64,000 nucleotides of DNA, taken from the NCBI RefSeq assembly GCF_022605165.1, contig NC_063074.1, positions 1,391,501 to 1,455,500 of the forward strand, written 5' to 3'. The translations under genes and the position numbers were made by a program. The DNA comes from Purpureocillium takamizusanense. Taxonomy: Eukaryota > Ascomycota > Sordariomycetes > Hypocreales > Ophiocordycipitaceae. Positions 32,738 to 44,174 of this stretch are shown here, in pieces. The notes beneath the pieces are model-generated. The model saw nothing but the letters and a program-made list of their open reading frames with translations. It was not told the DNA's origin and made no database searches. The number at the start of each line of letters is the position of its first letter. The first letter of the stretch is position 1.

Positions 32738-33273
32738 CTGCCATTGGGGCCAACAACAGCAGCGGCGGCGGTACAAACAGCAGCGAGAAGTGGTTGTGGT
32801 GCTCGTCCCTGTCATTGTCTTGTACCCTCACCGACGTAGGTAGCGCGTAAAGCTACGACCAAGGCCTGGCAGGGGCCCCTCTCGTCAGAGTCAAGACACG
32901 ACTCGGACGCCTCGGCTGGCCGGTCGCCGTACATTGTAGGTAGGTATAGTAGCACGCGGCTTGCAGTGCGTTGCGGGCTGACTGGGGGCCTCGAATATGC
33001 GTGCGCTCGTACTACCGCACATACCTTTGTACACTGCCTCCATAGCAAGTACGAGGTGGACGGATGGTGGTTGGTGGTGGGCTGGCTGGCTGGCTGTGAC
33101 TCGTGAGAGGGAGTCGTCGTCGCCGGCCCCCATTATGCTCCCACCTCCTCCACGCGGCTTGCCCCGAGACCGAGTCCCGCAATTGCACCCACGATGTACC
33201 CATTGGGAACGGTCTCTGTGTGTGCTGTAGACGCACCTGGCCGCGGCGAAGCACTCACTCGTTCGCAGCCATG

Positions 33274-33300
33274 TAGGTACCTAGGTAGGTAGTAGCTAGG
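33274..33300. repeat. TAGGTACCTAGGTAGGTAG-type palindromic cluster
   Basis: TAGGTACCTA (33274-33283) and ACCTAGGT (33279-33286) are overlapping perfect palindromes, followed by further AGGTAG units. Confidence 0.75.
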
Positions 33301-33643
33301 CCGGCCGTAACGTTAGGTAGTGTAGTATACGAAGTTCCCACTTTCGCGGATGTACCAACTGCACAGCACAGTCCTTTCGTTCGTGTATGCGTTGCTACTA
33401 ACAGCCCAGCTGCCGGCACACGGGACGCCCTCGGCACCTGCAGCAGCGCCGCGCTCGGGCACGGCGGCGAGGGCCAGGGAGCAGAGCGAGCAACCCGGCC
33501 TGGACAGTTGGATCGGTACACTCTGGCGTGGCGGCTGGAACCTGAGGTAGTCTTTAGTAGGTGCAGGTCTGGGCACCGGCTGCCGGCAGGGACATCCAGG
33601 TCTGCAGCGTTTGAGCACGCGCCTGCTGGGCTCTGGCGGAGGA

Positions 33644-33667
33644 GGACGGACGGACGGACGGACGGAC
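33644..33667 (+). repeat. (GGAC)6 microsatellite
   Basis: Six perfect GGAC units; same unit as at 3129-3144. Confidence 0.9.
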
Positions 33668-35699
33668 GATGTGAGCTGGAGGATGGATTCGAGTGCAAAA
33701 AGCCTGGATGGATTCATAGGTGGAATCGACGAGGTGCCTTCCGGTTGGGACAAGCAACAGCTGGAAGGCGCTCCCACCTGGGTCAGGACCTGTGGAGTGG
33801 AGACGCCGGGCGCCATGCCCACGAGCACCCGACCTGTGGGGACCTAACCTCACCTTCAGCTCACCTCACCGCGTACGAGAACCGGGGCGCCCACCACCTC
33901 GGGCTGCCGGCATCTGCCACTTTAGCGGGCTGGGGTGGGAACCTGGAAGCACCGGCAGCAACAGGAGCAGCAGCAGCAGCACTACCACCACCACCACCAC
34001 CACCATCACTACCGCCAGCACCGCCAGCACCGCCGTGGCAGTCACACGGATGGGGTAGCGCTCCGGAGGTGCAAGGCGCTGCACCAAGCAGTACCTTGCT
34101 GTATCCGCCCCTCATCACCCTCCATGAAGCACCGCCTCTCAACCATCGTGGAAGAATCGGACAAGCCGTTTGTTGACTGTCCTTTGTGGCTCCAGGAAGT
34201 TTCGGTGGCCTGCCTTTCAAGCCCGAGTCTAGGCCGCCGACATCAACGTATCATTCGCACATTGTATAACCCACCAAAGACACGCTCTGAGCCCTCCAGC
34301 CCACGCCAGCAATCGCCAAGCGCCCCACCGGATGGAAAGGACCTGGTCCAGGTCCCAGCCCAGCTGACGGACGATTCCAGTCGCCGATACGTGCGTGGTG
34401 CGTCAGCACTGCTCGCCGTCTCAACACCTCCCATCCATGGGCGTCGACGCCCTACGTCCCGTTCCGTGCGCTGGCGAGATAAGGCAAGGTACGCACGCAC
34501 GCACGCACGCAGAGGAGAGGGCATCGCCGCCAGCCAGCGTTGGCTGGACCTGGACCTGGACCTGGTGCACTTTCTGCTGGTGATACGGTGGTGTTGCAGT
34601 CGCTGACCCCCTCATCAAGCCCCCGCAAGGTGCACATACGTCTGCAACCTACAGTACCTTATGTATGTGCACCTCTGCAAGGTTGCCGTCCACGCACTGA
34701 TGATTGCTCTTCTTCCCACAACGGCCCGGTGGTGCGCGGGCCACGTTGGAATTGACTGCACCCGCCGCTCCTGCTGGGTTCCAACCTTGCCGCCGCCGCC
34801 GCCGCCCTCCACGGGACGAGTCGGTGCCCGTGCCTTGCCCTGCCCTGCCCTGCCCTGCCCTGGCCCGGCCTGACCTGACCTGACTTGACCTGTTTGCCTG
34901 CTGCTTCCACCAACCTATCCATGTCCGCGGCCCCCCTCCCCCCCCCGATCATCAGCGCCCACCTGCCACGCTGCCCTGTAGGGAGCTGCAGCGGGCCCGT
35001 CGAGGGCTCGAGACCGCCCCCCTCCCACCGCGTCTGCCCAATGGCTGTCCACTCCCTTGTCCCACTCCCCGCCCAAGCATGGAAACCCCATCCGCCAGCT
35101 CCCTCCCGTCTCTCTCTCTCTGTCATCCATCAGCTTCCCTAGCATGGCTGGCATGGCACGCGCACACACCTGCGCCGGCTGGGCAAACCCCGACGTGACT
35201 GCCCCCGACCCGGTGGCTCGCTTCCATCTGGACTGGCTTTGTTTAGTTTGGACTAGGCCGCCTGCGCGGGAAACATGCAAACCATGCTCGATATCGTGGG
35301 GCAGCTTCTTTGGGTGGCTGCTTGTCGGAGGTTCTGCCCTGGGGGCCTTCCATCCAAGGTACTTTGCAGTACCTCGTGTGCGCTGCCGTTGCCGTTGTTG
35401 CTGCCGCTGCATGTGCCACCGCGGGCGCTGCTGCCGGGGGCCTGCAGGTAACTCGAGGTCCCCTTGGAGGTGCCATGGGGCCGCCTCCACTGCTACTGGC
35501 TGAGGTGTCCGGGGCCTTCCACTCCGCCCCGATCCCCACCCGCTCTGGGCTGGCTGCCCTGCTGCTCTCGCCCGCTCACTCGCTCGCCCGCGCCTTGCTG
35601 CCCCGTCTCTTTCCACTCCAGCCAGACAGACGCCCGCGCTTTCGCCAGCCCAGCCCAGCCCAGCCCAGTCCTGCACCACCAAGAGACCCGACGTGACTG

Positions 35700-36098
35700 G
35701 CTGGACCCGGCTCTGAGGTGCCTTCTCTCGTCCCATTCCTCCTCTTCCACTCCTTCACTCTCTTCCTCGTCACCACCACCGCCAAACCATCTCCCCCCCC
35801 GAGCCCGCGTCGAAAAGAGAACTTGGAAAGGGCCACCTCGCCAATTCCTTTTTCCTTTTCTCTTTCCCCCCCTCCCCTTTCCCCCCGGCTATTTTTTGTT
35901 TCTTCCCCAACCGACCTCCTCCGAGATACCCACCCCCCGTTGACATACTCTGCCCTTGTCTTCTTCGGCCGCTGCACGCTTCCCTTCTTTCACTTCGTTT
36001 TGACGGCTCTTCTTCTCCGGATACCCACGAAAGCCGTCGCCCATCCGCCTCGCCTTGACGCCCCCCTGCTTGACCAGCCCGACCTCCGCTCCCTCACC
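35700..36098 (+). promoter_or_regulatory. Pyrimidine-rich promoter/leader of the multi-KH gene
   Basis: Long C/T runs, especially 35845-35895, precede the start codon at 36099. Such CT blocks are common upstream of highly expressed fungal genes. The in-frame extension upstream of 36099 has no protein character. Confidence 0.5.
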
Positions 36099-39000
36099 AT
36101 GAATAAGCTGGCCAACATGCGTCACTGGTCCGAGAGGATGAGCCCCAACTTCGGAATGGGTCGTCCCAACATGCCCATGAACGCCCTCAACGCCCATCCC
36201 AAGAACGCCGCCCAGCCTGGCGGCCCCATAAGCTCGCCGCAGGCCGCCGATGCCACGATCCACTACTCGTTCAACGTTCCCTTCGCTTCCGACCTCGCCG
36301 GCCCCGACACCGAAGACATTGTCCACGCCACGACGGACGCCGTCCTCAGGTGGACGCATCCTAAGGACGCTCCCGATGACGTTCAAGTGCACGAGCTGCC
36401 CGTTCACGTACAGAACCTGGTCCACCTTCGCAAGCTTTGCAGCGACCTGTCCATCGGACCGCTACCCATCGAGGCCCACGTTCTGTCGACAACGCCCAAG
36501 AATGGCAGGGGCCAGCAGGTCACCACCGTCTGCCTGTCCGGCTCCCCGGAGCTGGTAAACAAGAGCAGGGAGACGATTCTCAATGAGATTCCCATCTCAA
36601 TGGTATGTTTGTTTCTCCTACTGGTGCTGTTGATATGCTGCTGCAGCAGGTGACTGACCCTGCTGCGTAGCGTTGCACCATAATCGATATCGACGGCAGC
36701 CTGGTCTGCGACCTCAGCGCCGGCATCCTCAAGACCCCAGTCGTGGAAACCTTAGACTACATCTCGAGCTTCTGCGGTGTCGACATTTTCTTGCTTGGCC
36801 CCAAGCTGACCCCCATGGTGGACGGCATGACCGGCGATTCGGAGATGCGCATTGACCAGCGATGGCGGGTCGCCATCTACGGTGACATTCTCTCGTCCGA
36901 GCACGCAAAAGCCCGGGTCTTGATACACATTGACACTTTGGTACGTCCAAATTTGCCTCTAATCATGACGATCTCGTGTGTTGACCCAAGCAGCTTGGTC
37001 GTGTTGTCGACGTCACCAAGGTGGAGCTCTATCTCCACCAGCTTGTCTGTGGTCGGCATCGAAAGAACATCAAGCTCATCGAGTCTTCCACCGGGACTGC
37101 CATTTACTTCCCTCCGCTGTTCTCGCAAATGTACCGCTACTGTCCCCCGAACGCGAACCGCCGTGATCCCTCCGATATCTTCATCACCGGCGACTCCCCG
37201 CAGGCCATCGAGTTGGCCAAGCAGAAGCTGCACGAGACCGTCTCGCGAATTCGACTCTACGTCAAGGACGTCACGATTCCCGCCGCTAAGATTGACAGCA
37301 TCCTGCTCACCCGCCTCGATAAGGTTCGCAAAATTCTCGAGGCCAATGGAACGTACATCATGTTCCCCCCACTGGCGTGTCAGCGTACCATGGTTCGGGT
37401 CCAAGGCAGCGAGGGCCTTCCCGTTGAGCGAACCGTGCGGGAACTCATGTCCTTGGTAGGTAACACGTGTGAATCCGCCTTCTCGGATCACTGGCTAACT
37501 CGTGCAAGGCCGGTCAATTTTACGGTGCTGGCTGGTACACGCAGCACTCCGATCAGAGACAGCTCCTTGGCCCCGCGGATATCAAGGCGATGTTGGGCGA
37601 GATCTGCGCCAACTCGGACGCTGACTTGTCTTTTGACAAGATGAACTTCACCGTCACCGGGTCTGACGATGCTGTCAAGTCGGCGCTGAACGTCATCTCC
37701 GAACTTCGCTTTGTGACACTGGCTCCGTACCAGATTCGCGTCAAGATTGAGCTGGCCAACGAGCACAAAGAGTTTGTTAGCGGCAAGAAGAATGGCAAAA
37801 TCAACAAGATCATGGGCCAGAGTATGTTTTGCCTCTCCTCAGGTTCCATGGACGCCGGCGACTGACAGCAGGCAGGCAACGTGCAGATCATCTTTGACGG
37901 CTTCAACGAGTACAATTTCAACATTGACGTCATGGCAGCCAGCTACGAGTCCATGAAGCAAGGCCTCACTCTTGTTGAGCAAGAGATGCCTGCTTCCATC
38001 TCCTTCCATGTCCCGGACCAATACCACAAGCGCATCATCGGCATCGGTGGCCAGCATATCCAGCGTATTATGAAGAAGCACTCCGTCTTCGTCAAGTTCT
38101 CCAACGCAATGGATAGAGGTGGAATAAGTCGCGAGGATGATGACATCAAGGTCGATAACGTGATTTGCCGTACGCCCGCGCGCAACGCGCAGAATCTGGA
38201 TGCGGTCAAGAACGAAATTCTTGAGATGGTGGATCGAGCCGTGAGTTTAACACGCCGAATAGCCTCATGGGTTCTTATGCTTACTCGGCTGGTCAGGACT
38301 CGGAGTACACCACCCAGGTTGCCAGCGTAGATCGCTTGTACCATCGAGAGCTCATTGCACGCTTGCCCGAGATCGATGAGCTGGAGCAAAAGTACAACTG
38401 CAAGATCAACTTCCCCAGTACCGAGGAGGCAAGCGACGAGGTCACGGTTACCGGCCCGCAGTGGCAGGTACCGCACTGCGTGGACGAGTTCCTTGGCATG
38501 GTGCCAGACAAGCACGAGCTTGTAGTTGCCCGCACTGCCGAGCTTGTCAAGTTCATCGAGTCAGCGGACTTTGCTTCAGACCTGGTGACGAAGCTGAAGA
38601 CGCAGTACGAGGTTGAGGTCACTGTTCACCAGAACCCCGACGAGCTCACCGAAGAGGGCAAGCCGACTGTCACTCTGGTCTGGGGCTTTACTCGCAACAA
38701 TGCCGGCGGGCTTCGGGATGCCATCGATTTCCTTCAGGCCCAGCTTGCGGCTGCTGCCGTTGATGCCGCCATTGTCAAGGGATCCATCCCCCGGCCCAAG
38801 TCGGACTCGTTTGAGGACTCTCTCCAGTACTTCGACTCGAAGCTTCTTCAGCACGCGCCCAACACCGTTGCTGCCGACTCCCCCGTCAAGGCTGCCTTTG
38901 AGGCCGGGGTCGCCCGTGAGCGGAGCAGCATCCTCGACCGCCTCCGCAAGCCCGGCAGTATGACGTCCATCTCGTCCTTTTTGGACCGCAGAAAGAACAG

Positions 39001-39316
39001 CTCGCAATCGACCAACGGCAACTTCTTTAAGGGCTCGAGCAACGTCTCCAAGTCGTCGCTCATCTCCATCGAGTCGACCCGCAGTTTCAACGCCGACCGT
39101 AACCCCTGGAACGACAGCGGCGTAAATTTGCCCGACGACGACCACCCTTGGGCCCCGCGCCCGATCAGCAAGCACATTGACAGCAAGCTTGCCATTCCGC
39201 TGCCCGGCGATGTGACGCCACGCCACGGCCCTCGCGCGTCGGGGGACAGCGGCCGCCCTTCTACTTCCCATTCCATGAATTCAGGATACCCCGGCCCAGT
39301 TGGGCCTTCCCGTTAG
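36099..39316 (+). CDS. Multi-KH-domain RNA-binding protein (vigilin/Khd4-like)
   Basis: Six exons (36099-36602, 36671-36940, 36994-37455, 37509-37821, 37876-38240, 38297-39316) give 977 aa. KH-type features recur along the protein. The clearest is FHVPDQYHKRIIGIGGQHIQ, which contains the GxxG loop (IIGIGG) and belongs to the region of exon 5. Weaker KH-like repeats with degenerate GxxG loops precede and follow it. The C-terminal ~130 residues are Ser-rich and disordered (LDRRKNSSQSTNG). Fungal proteins with this layout bind mRNA in the cytoplasm and affect its stability or transport; Ustilago Khd4 is the comparison I have in mind. All five introns are 52-68 nt with canonical GT-AG ends, and every junction keeps phase and restores conserved sequence. 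The start CTCACCATGA has good context. Confidence 0.88.
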
Positions 39317-40014
39317 ATTCCAACTTAGAATGCGTCTTCGAGCGAATACCCCTGCTGGATATACCCTGGCGCAAACGTATACCCTGGAACGGCTGATGTC
39401 ACATGGCGTTGCATCGGTCGGGCCTGATTGTTTCTGCTTGCATTTGCTGCCTGTTTGCCGCGCCGCGTGCACGCTCTGTTTCGTGCCCCGCAACGCTGCG
39501 AATGTTTATGAGATTTGTTTGATTTGGTTATTTGACGGGTGGTGTCACTCTTGATGATTGACGTCCACTCTTTATACCCATATGCGCGACTGAACGTCAA
39601 AGAAAACCAAAAATACCCCGAGAATACGCAGCGAGAATGATCTGGTCGAGAGTTTGACGCAGGATTTGTGCGGAGAGCCGGCGCGTGGGCGCTCGAGCAG
39701 GAGAAAAGTTTATGTTGCGGGAGCATGACGGGCTGCGGATACGGCGTGTCTCTGAACGCGTCGAAACCCCAGGGAACGGAACTTTTGTGCGGCACGGGGG
39801 TCTACGCTAGACGCAGCAACAGCACAATATATGAGCTATAAAGCCGTGAAGCATACCTAACATCTTTTCGCCTGCCCCGGCGATGTCTGCCCTGTTTGTT
39901 CCCTTTTCGTCTTAAGCATGGGCGCCATGATTCATATTCTAAACATTTGTGCGCCAGCCCAGTTATGAACGCCTTATGCTTTTGAGGGGTATCCTACGCA
40001 TCTACAGTGATTGA
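39317..40014. other. Convergent intergenic region, KH protein / membrane protein
   Basis: 698 bp of 3' flanks, AT-richer than average. A TATA-like GCTATAAAGC at about 39835-39844 has no gene behind it. Nothing else seen. Confidence 0.6.
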
Positions 40015-41944
40015 TCAAAAGTGAGGAAAGAGATCTGTCCAATCGGGGGTATCATATGCCGCGGCGGGCAGCTCGCGGATGCTGATGAAAGCCTCTACTA
40101 CAACGTACATGCGGGCCAGCATCAGGCTAAATCCGCACGTGAAGACGATGACTCCGAGGCCGATGCTCTGAGCCAAGGACTTTTCGCCGTCCATCCACTT
40201 CTCCCAGAAGGCATTGAGGGCGGGCCAGCGAGCCACGGCCGAGTTGAGGACCACCCAGAAGCCTCCGCAGAAGCCAATGTAGGAGGAGGAGGCTCGCCAC
40301 AGCCACTTTTCTGGGACAGACGGGAAGTGGTCGTTCCAAGCGGCTGCGTGGAAGCCGCCATAGCAGAGATTCGCAAGCCAGAGAATCATGCCGACGATGA
40401 GGCCGTTGACGGAACGGAGAAGGTCGTTTGAGGGCCAATTGGGGATGTGCGTGGCGACAAGCTGTTCAGGTCGCAGGTGCAAGCAGGACGAATGCTCGCC
40501 GACAGAATGGGATAGAAGTATACGATTGCGAAGGAGTAGATCCGGGTATTTCTGAAAGGCTTGCTGAATGAGAGACCATCGAGACATATCTGAGGGAGCA
40601 GGATCCTCGGCAGTCTGGTCTTGGTGCGAGATGACTCGCGGCCTGCGCTCGAAGAATGCCGTGCCTTGCTCCTTCTGGCGGGTCTTTTCAAGAGGGCGCA
40701 GGCAAGATGGCGGCGCGCGTTGAACACTGCCAGGGAATTGAGTGACAGATGCGAGATTCGGATGCTTGACAATATCTTCTGCTTCGCCCTTCGCAGTCTC
40801 ACCACCTTCGCTATCCTCACGGGGCCGCAACAGACAAAGCGTTTCCAGCTCGGGCGTTGTTGAATATAGGTTGAGGTTGGCAAATAGAGTTTTTATGAAC
40901 GTCTGAGACTTGACATTTTTTTGCTTGTGCTTGACATGACCGCTGATCTCGCTGCTGGCGTACATGAAGGCAACGAGGGGTGCGAGGGACTCGTCTCGCA
41001 GGATGATGGGCTCGTTTGGCAGCAAGGGCTTGTCCCACCAAAAAACGTACATGGCGAAGGCGCAGAGGCTATAAATATGAAGTACATTGTGCAATTAGTA
41101 GTTATCAAAGCAATGGCACGGTGCCAAGTTCGACGAGGATCCTAGAACTTAGAACTTACACATGGGCAACTGTGTTGACCTCGAGGAGCGTGACGGGCAG
41201 GTGTGCGGCGAGGCGGCCGATGACCTGCACGAGCATCCAGGTGGCTTGTACGATGACTGTGGCCTTGGCAAGATCATTTGCCTTGGACTTGTCTTCGATC
41301 TCGGCCTTGGTCACGCGTGGTACGAATCCGCTACTAGCAAGGAGCATCACACCCCTGGCGGTGAGGGTGAGCCGTGGGCTTTCCGTCTTCTCGCCGTTGT
41401 CTCCGTCGGACAGGTGTGACTGGTCGAGGACGCCTCCAGACAGGCTTTCGAGCTCGATGGCAAAGCCACCCGCACAAGCGAAGAAACTGTGAGCCATGGT
41501 CCAGGGAGGCAGGTCGCTGTGAGTCGTTTCTGAGGACCGGTCATCGCCACGCTCTTTGGCATCAGCATGGAGATGCAATATGTGTTGCTGGAGCATGCGC
41601 GCGGAGCACCATTGACGCCAAGCAACAAAGACTACGAGCTCAGGGGCGTAGATGCCAGCAAAGATCCAGCGGATGTTGAGCCAGAAGACTTGGATAATGC
41701 TGCGGCGTCGGGCCGGCACGTTGAGGTGGAGCGCAGACCAGACGCAGAGGATGAGTGTTAGAAGACAGGACAAGACGAGGGACGTGGTGCCGCGACCATT
41801 GGGATCGGAGACGTATCCAACATATGAGGCAGTGCCGCTGCTACCGTTGGAGGCAGTCCCGGTCGCATTGACGGCTTGGGAACGTCGGGCGAGGAGGCTG
41901 TGTATAGTGTTGTCGGGGATAGCGGTGTGCCTCGACAAGAGCAT
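40015..41944 (-). CDS. Fungal multi-pass membrane protein of unknown function
   Basis: Minus-strand exons 41944-41160 and 41068-40015 give 612 aa. I recognise the general fungal pattern DPNGRGTTSLVLSC followed by CVWSALHLNVP at about residues 48-77, seen in many uncharacterised membrane proteins, but no function is known to me. Hydrophobic segments lie at about 54-72, near 95, after the intron (LCAFAMYVFWW), and three or four near the C-terminus (GLIVGMILWLANL, ASSSYIGFCGGFWVVL, IGLGVIVFTCGFSLML). The middle is hydrophilic. The 91-nt intron (GTAAGT to ATAG) joins NTVAHV to LCAFAMYVFWWDKP, in frame. The frame extends upstream of 41944 only through a GTG codon, so I take the first ATG. It is divergent from the PAQR gene. 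Confidence 0.85.
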
Positions 41945-42810
41945 CTTGCTCGGCGTCAGCGACACAAAGGACGATCCAGCGAGCGGGCAAGAGCGATGAG
42001 AAGCGGGAGTAACAGAAGGGCAAACTTTGAAATGAAACGTATCGAGGCAAGCACCAAACGAAAAGAACTGTGAGCAGATCAGATGCGGATCGGATGTGCC
42101 TGCCTTTCATACTCGGTTGGCGGCGCCTTCCCTACCCGCTCCTCCGCAGCCCGTGCCTTCCCTCTATTGATGAAGGATGCATCTCGTGGCTGCAGCTTCC
42201 CCTCATTCTTGCACCAAGCGCCTGGTGCTGGCCCTCCCGTTCGTCACAGAAGCCGCCGGAATCCAACCGCCCAGGCCTTGTTATCGCCCCCTTGAAAAAC
42301 AGGCGTCGTCGTCGTCGCCTCTTCTCCAAGTGTTGGTCGTCGCTACACTGTACGATGCAACACGGCTGGAGCCTGCAGCAGCACTGAGGTTGCACGAGAT
42401 GCGGGTATAAGCCTCGTCGTCGAGGCGGCCAGCTAATCAGCGTTCGTCAAGCCACGGGCTAAGCGCCCACGGGCCGCCTCGCGCCAGCCCAGGCCAGGGC
42501 CATCACCCTGGTCCCCCCCTGTCCCGTTAGGTATGTACGAAGTAATGTCTGAGGCACGCCCGCCCATCCTCTGCACAAACGCGGCTTGCTGGTCGCGCTG
42601 CCTCGTGCTGTTGGGGTGCTGGGGTAGCGTTCTCCCCGCCGATCCGCCGTGGTAGATCCCCATGTGTCAGATTGCCTTTCTCTCCCCTCTTTGCTGCTTG
42701 GTCTGCGACGGGGCGCACTTCGCTTTCCGTTCTCCCCGTTTCACCAGATACAAAGTGCTGTTCTTCGATCATTTTCTGTTGCTCATGTATCAGCCTCCTC
42801 ATCCCCAACT
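41945..42810. promoter_or_regulatory. Divergent region, membrane protein / PAQR
   Basis: 866 bp between two divergent starts. Short frames on both strands look non-coding. No TATA box stands out. Confidence 0.55.
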
Positions 42811-43951
42811 ATGAGCGACAACAGCAAAAAGGTCGGGCTCTTGGCCTGGAAAGATATATGTAAGGGCAGGCAGCAACTCACATGTTCACTCTCAGAGTCC
42901 CCGCTGACAGCCCGCCACAGTGCCATGGCAGAAGTAGGCAAATACTCAAGTCATACCCGCATTTCAGAAACTCACAAAGACAGGGATAACGAGTACATCT
43001 TGACGGCGTATCGGTGAGCGGACCAGAGATGTCGTCTGCGGTAACCCGTCAGCTGACAACGCAGACCTGCCTCGTTCTCTTATTCAAGGTCCATCAAGAG
43101 CATCCTCCAGATACATAATGAAACAGGCAAGTGGTGCAGGCTTGGCATCTCTCCGCACTCTTTTTCAGCGCGGCATATTGAACTGACTATCGGTAGCCAA
43201 CATATGGTCGCACCTCATCGGCGCTCTTCAGTTTCTTCTCGGGCTCCTTCGCTTCCTTCACTTTCACTCCTCCGCCATCACCTCGAGCCGAGCCATCAGC
43301 TTACCCGACGTTGCCGCCGTCTCAGCCTACTACTTCTGCGTCGTCGTGTGCTTTGCCCTCTCCACCGTCTACCACACCCTGTCAGACCACAGCGCGCCTG
43401 TTCACCGTTTTGGCAACCAGCTCGACCACCTCGGCATTGTGCTCGTCATGTGGGGGACCGGCGTGTCGGGCACGCACTTTGCCCTCCGCTGCGCGCCCGC
43501 CTCGCTACGGATCCTGTATTTCTCCGCCGTGACAGCCACCGCCGCGGGCTGCGCCGTCTTCACGCTGCAGCCTCGGTTTCGCACACCGAGCTTCCGCACC
43601 GCGCGCTTCCTCATGTATTGCTTCCTCGGCTCGAGCCTCTTTGCCCCCGTAGTGCACTCCTGGCGCAGTTTTGGTGGCGACGGAGACGGCCTCGCCGCGG
43701 TGAACGCCGTCATGGGCCTGCGGTCGTTCCTCGGGCTCGGGCTCGTCAACTTTGCGGGCGCCGCCATCTACGCGGCGAGGGTGCCGGAGCGCTGGTTCCC
43801 CGAGACGTTTGACCTGCTCGGGCAGAGTCACAACTGGATGCACGTGCTCGTGTTTACGGGGGCGCTCATCAGGCTTGGCGGACTGCTCGAGGTGTGCGAG
43901 GGGTGGGCTGCGGATGGCGGGCTGGCTTCGTACTGCCAGGCTGCGAGATGA
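42811..43951 (+). CDS. PAQR/Izh family (adiponectin receptor/haemolysin III-like) membrane protein
   Basis: Exons 42811-42859, 42921-42933, 42984-43013, 43065-43126 and 43197-43951 give 302 aa. Fungal Izh proteins are seven-helix membrane proteins linked to zinc and sterol/ceramide metabolism. The small exons are needed to build the family N-terminus WKDILPWQKDNEYILTAYRP; exon 2 is just 13 nt and supplies LPWQ. Exon 4 gives SRSIKSILQIHNET and exon 5 ANIWSHLIGA. The conserved metal-site histidines appear in STVYHTLSDHS and in SHNWMHVL. The fourth intron (43127-43196) seems to begin GCAAGT and ends CGGTAG after a CTGAC branch site; no GT donor nearby keeps the frame. The last exon alone stays open to 43951. 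The gene converges on IRC3 at 223 bp. Confidence 0.9.
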
Positions 43952-44174
43952 AACAGGCCGCACATCTTCTGGGGCAGAATAGATCATGGTGTGTGATGGA
44001 AGAAATCAAAACCGTCTGTCTAGCTATTCTCCAAAACTAGATGGACATGATAGATGTGGCAGGTATGTCGTATGCAGCCCATGCTGCCCGTATGTCCCTA
44101 ACGCCCTGCACCCGTGGTATAAAGCCGCAAACCAGTCACGAATAGTAGTATACATCAACCCAAGGGAACGGCGC

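Larger units (their letters stand above)
30817..36098. other. ~5.3 kb region without a supportable gene
   Basis: Between the disordered-protein gene and the multi-KH gene. It is GC-rich and filled with GTAC/TAGGTACCTA-type motifs, 4-bp microsatellites, CCACCA and GCAGCA runs, and pyrimidine tracts near its right end. Frames of up to 273 codons exist on both strands, but they are Arg/Pro/Gly-rich, overlap each other in several frames, and show no domain or splice logic. The right ~400 bp are probably promoter and leader of the KH gene. Non-coding transcripts cannot be excluded. Confidence 0.55.

Noticed and set aside
33508..34176. 222-codon plus-strand frame in the gene-free block
   Set aside because: It includes the GGAC microsatellite and a poly-Pro/poly-Ala run, and antisense frames are equally open.
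34915..35736. 273-codon minus-strand frame before the KH gene
   Set aside because: Gly/Arg/Gln-rich with no domain; most likely chance openness in GC-rich leader DNA.
35718..36098. In-frame N-terminal extension of the KH protein
   Set aside because: It would be encoded by CT-rich leader DNA and lacks conservation features; the ATG at 36099 has a better context.
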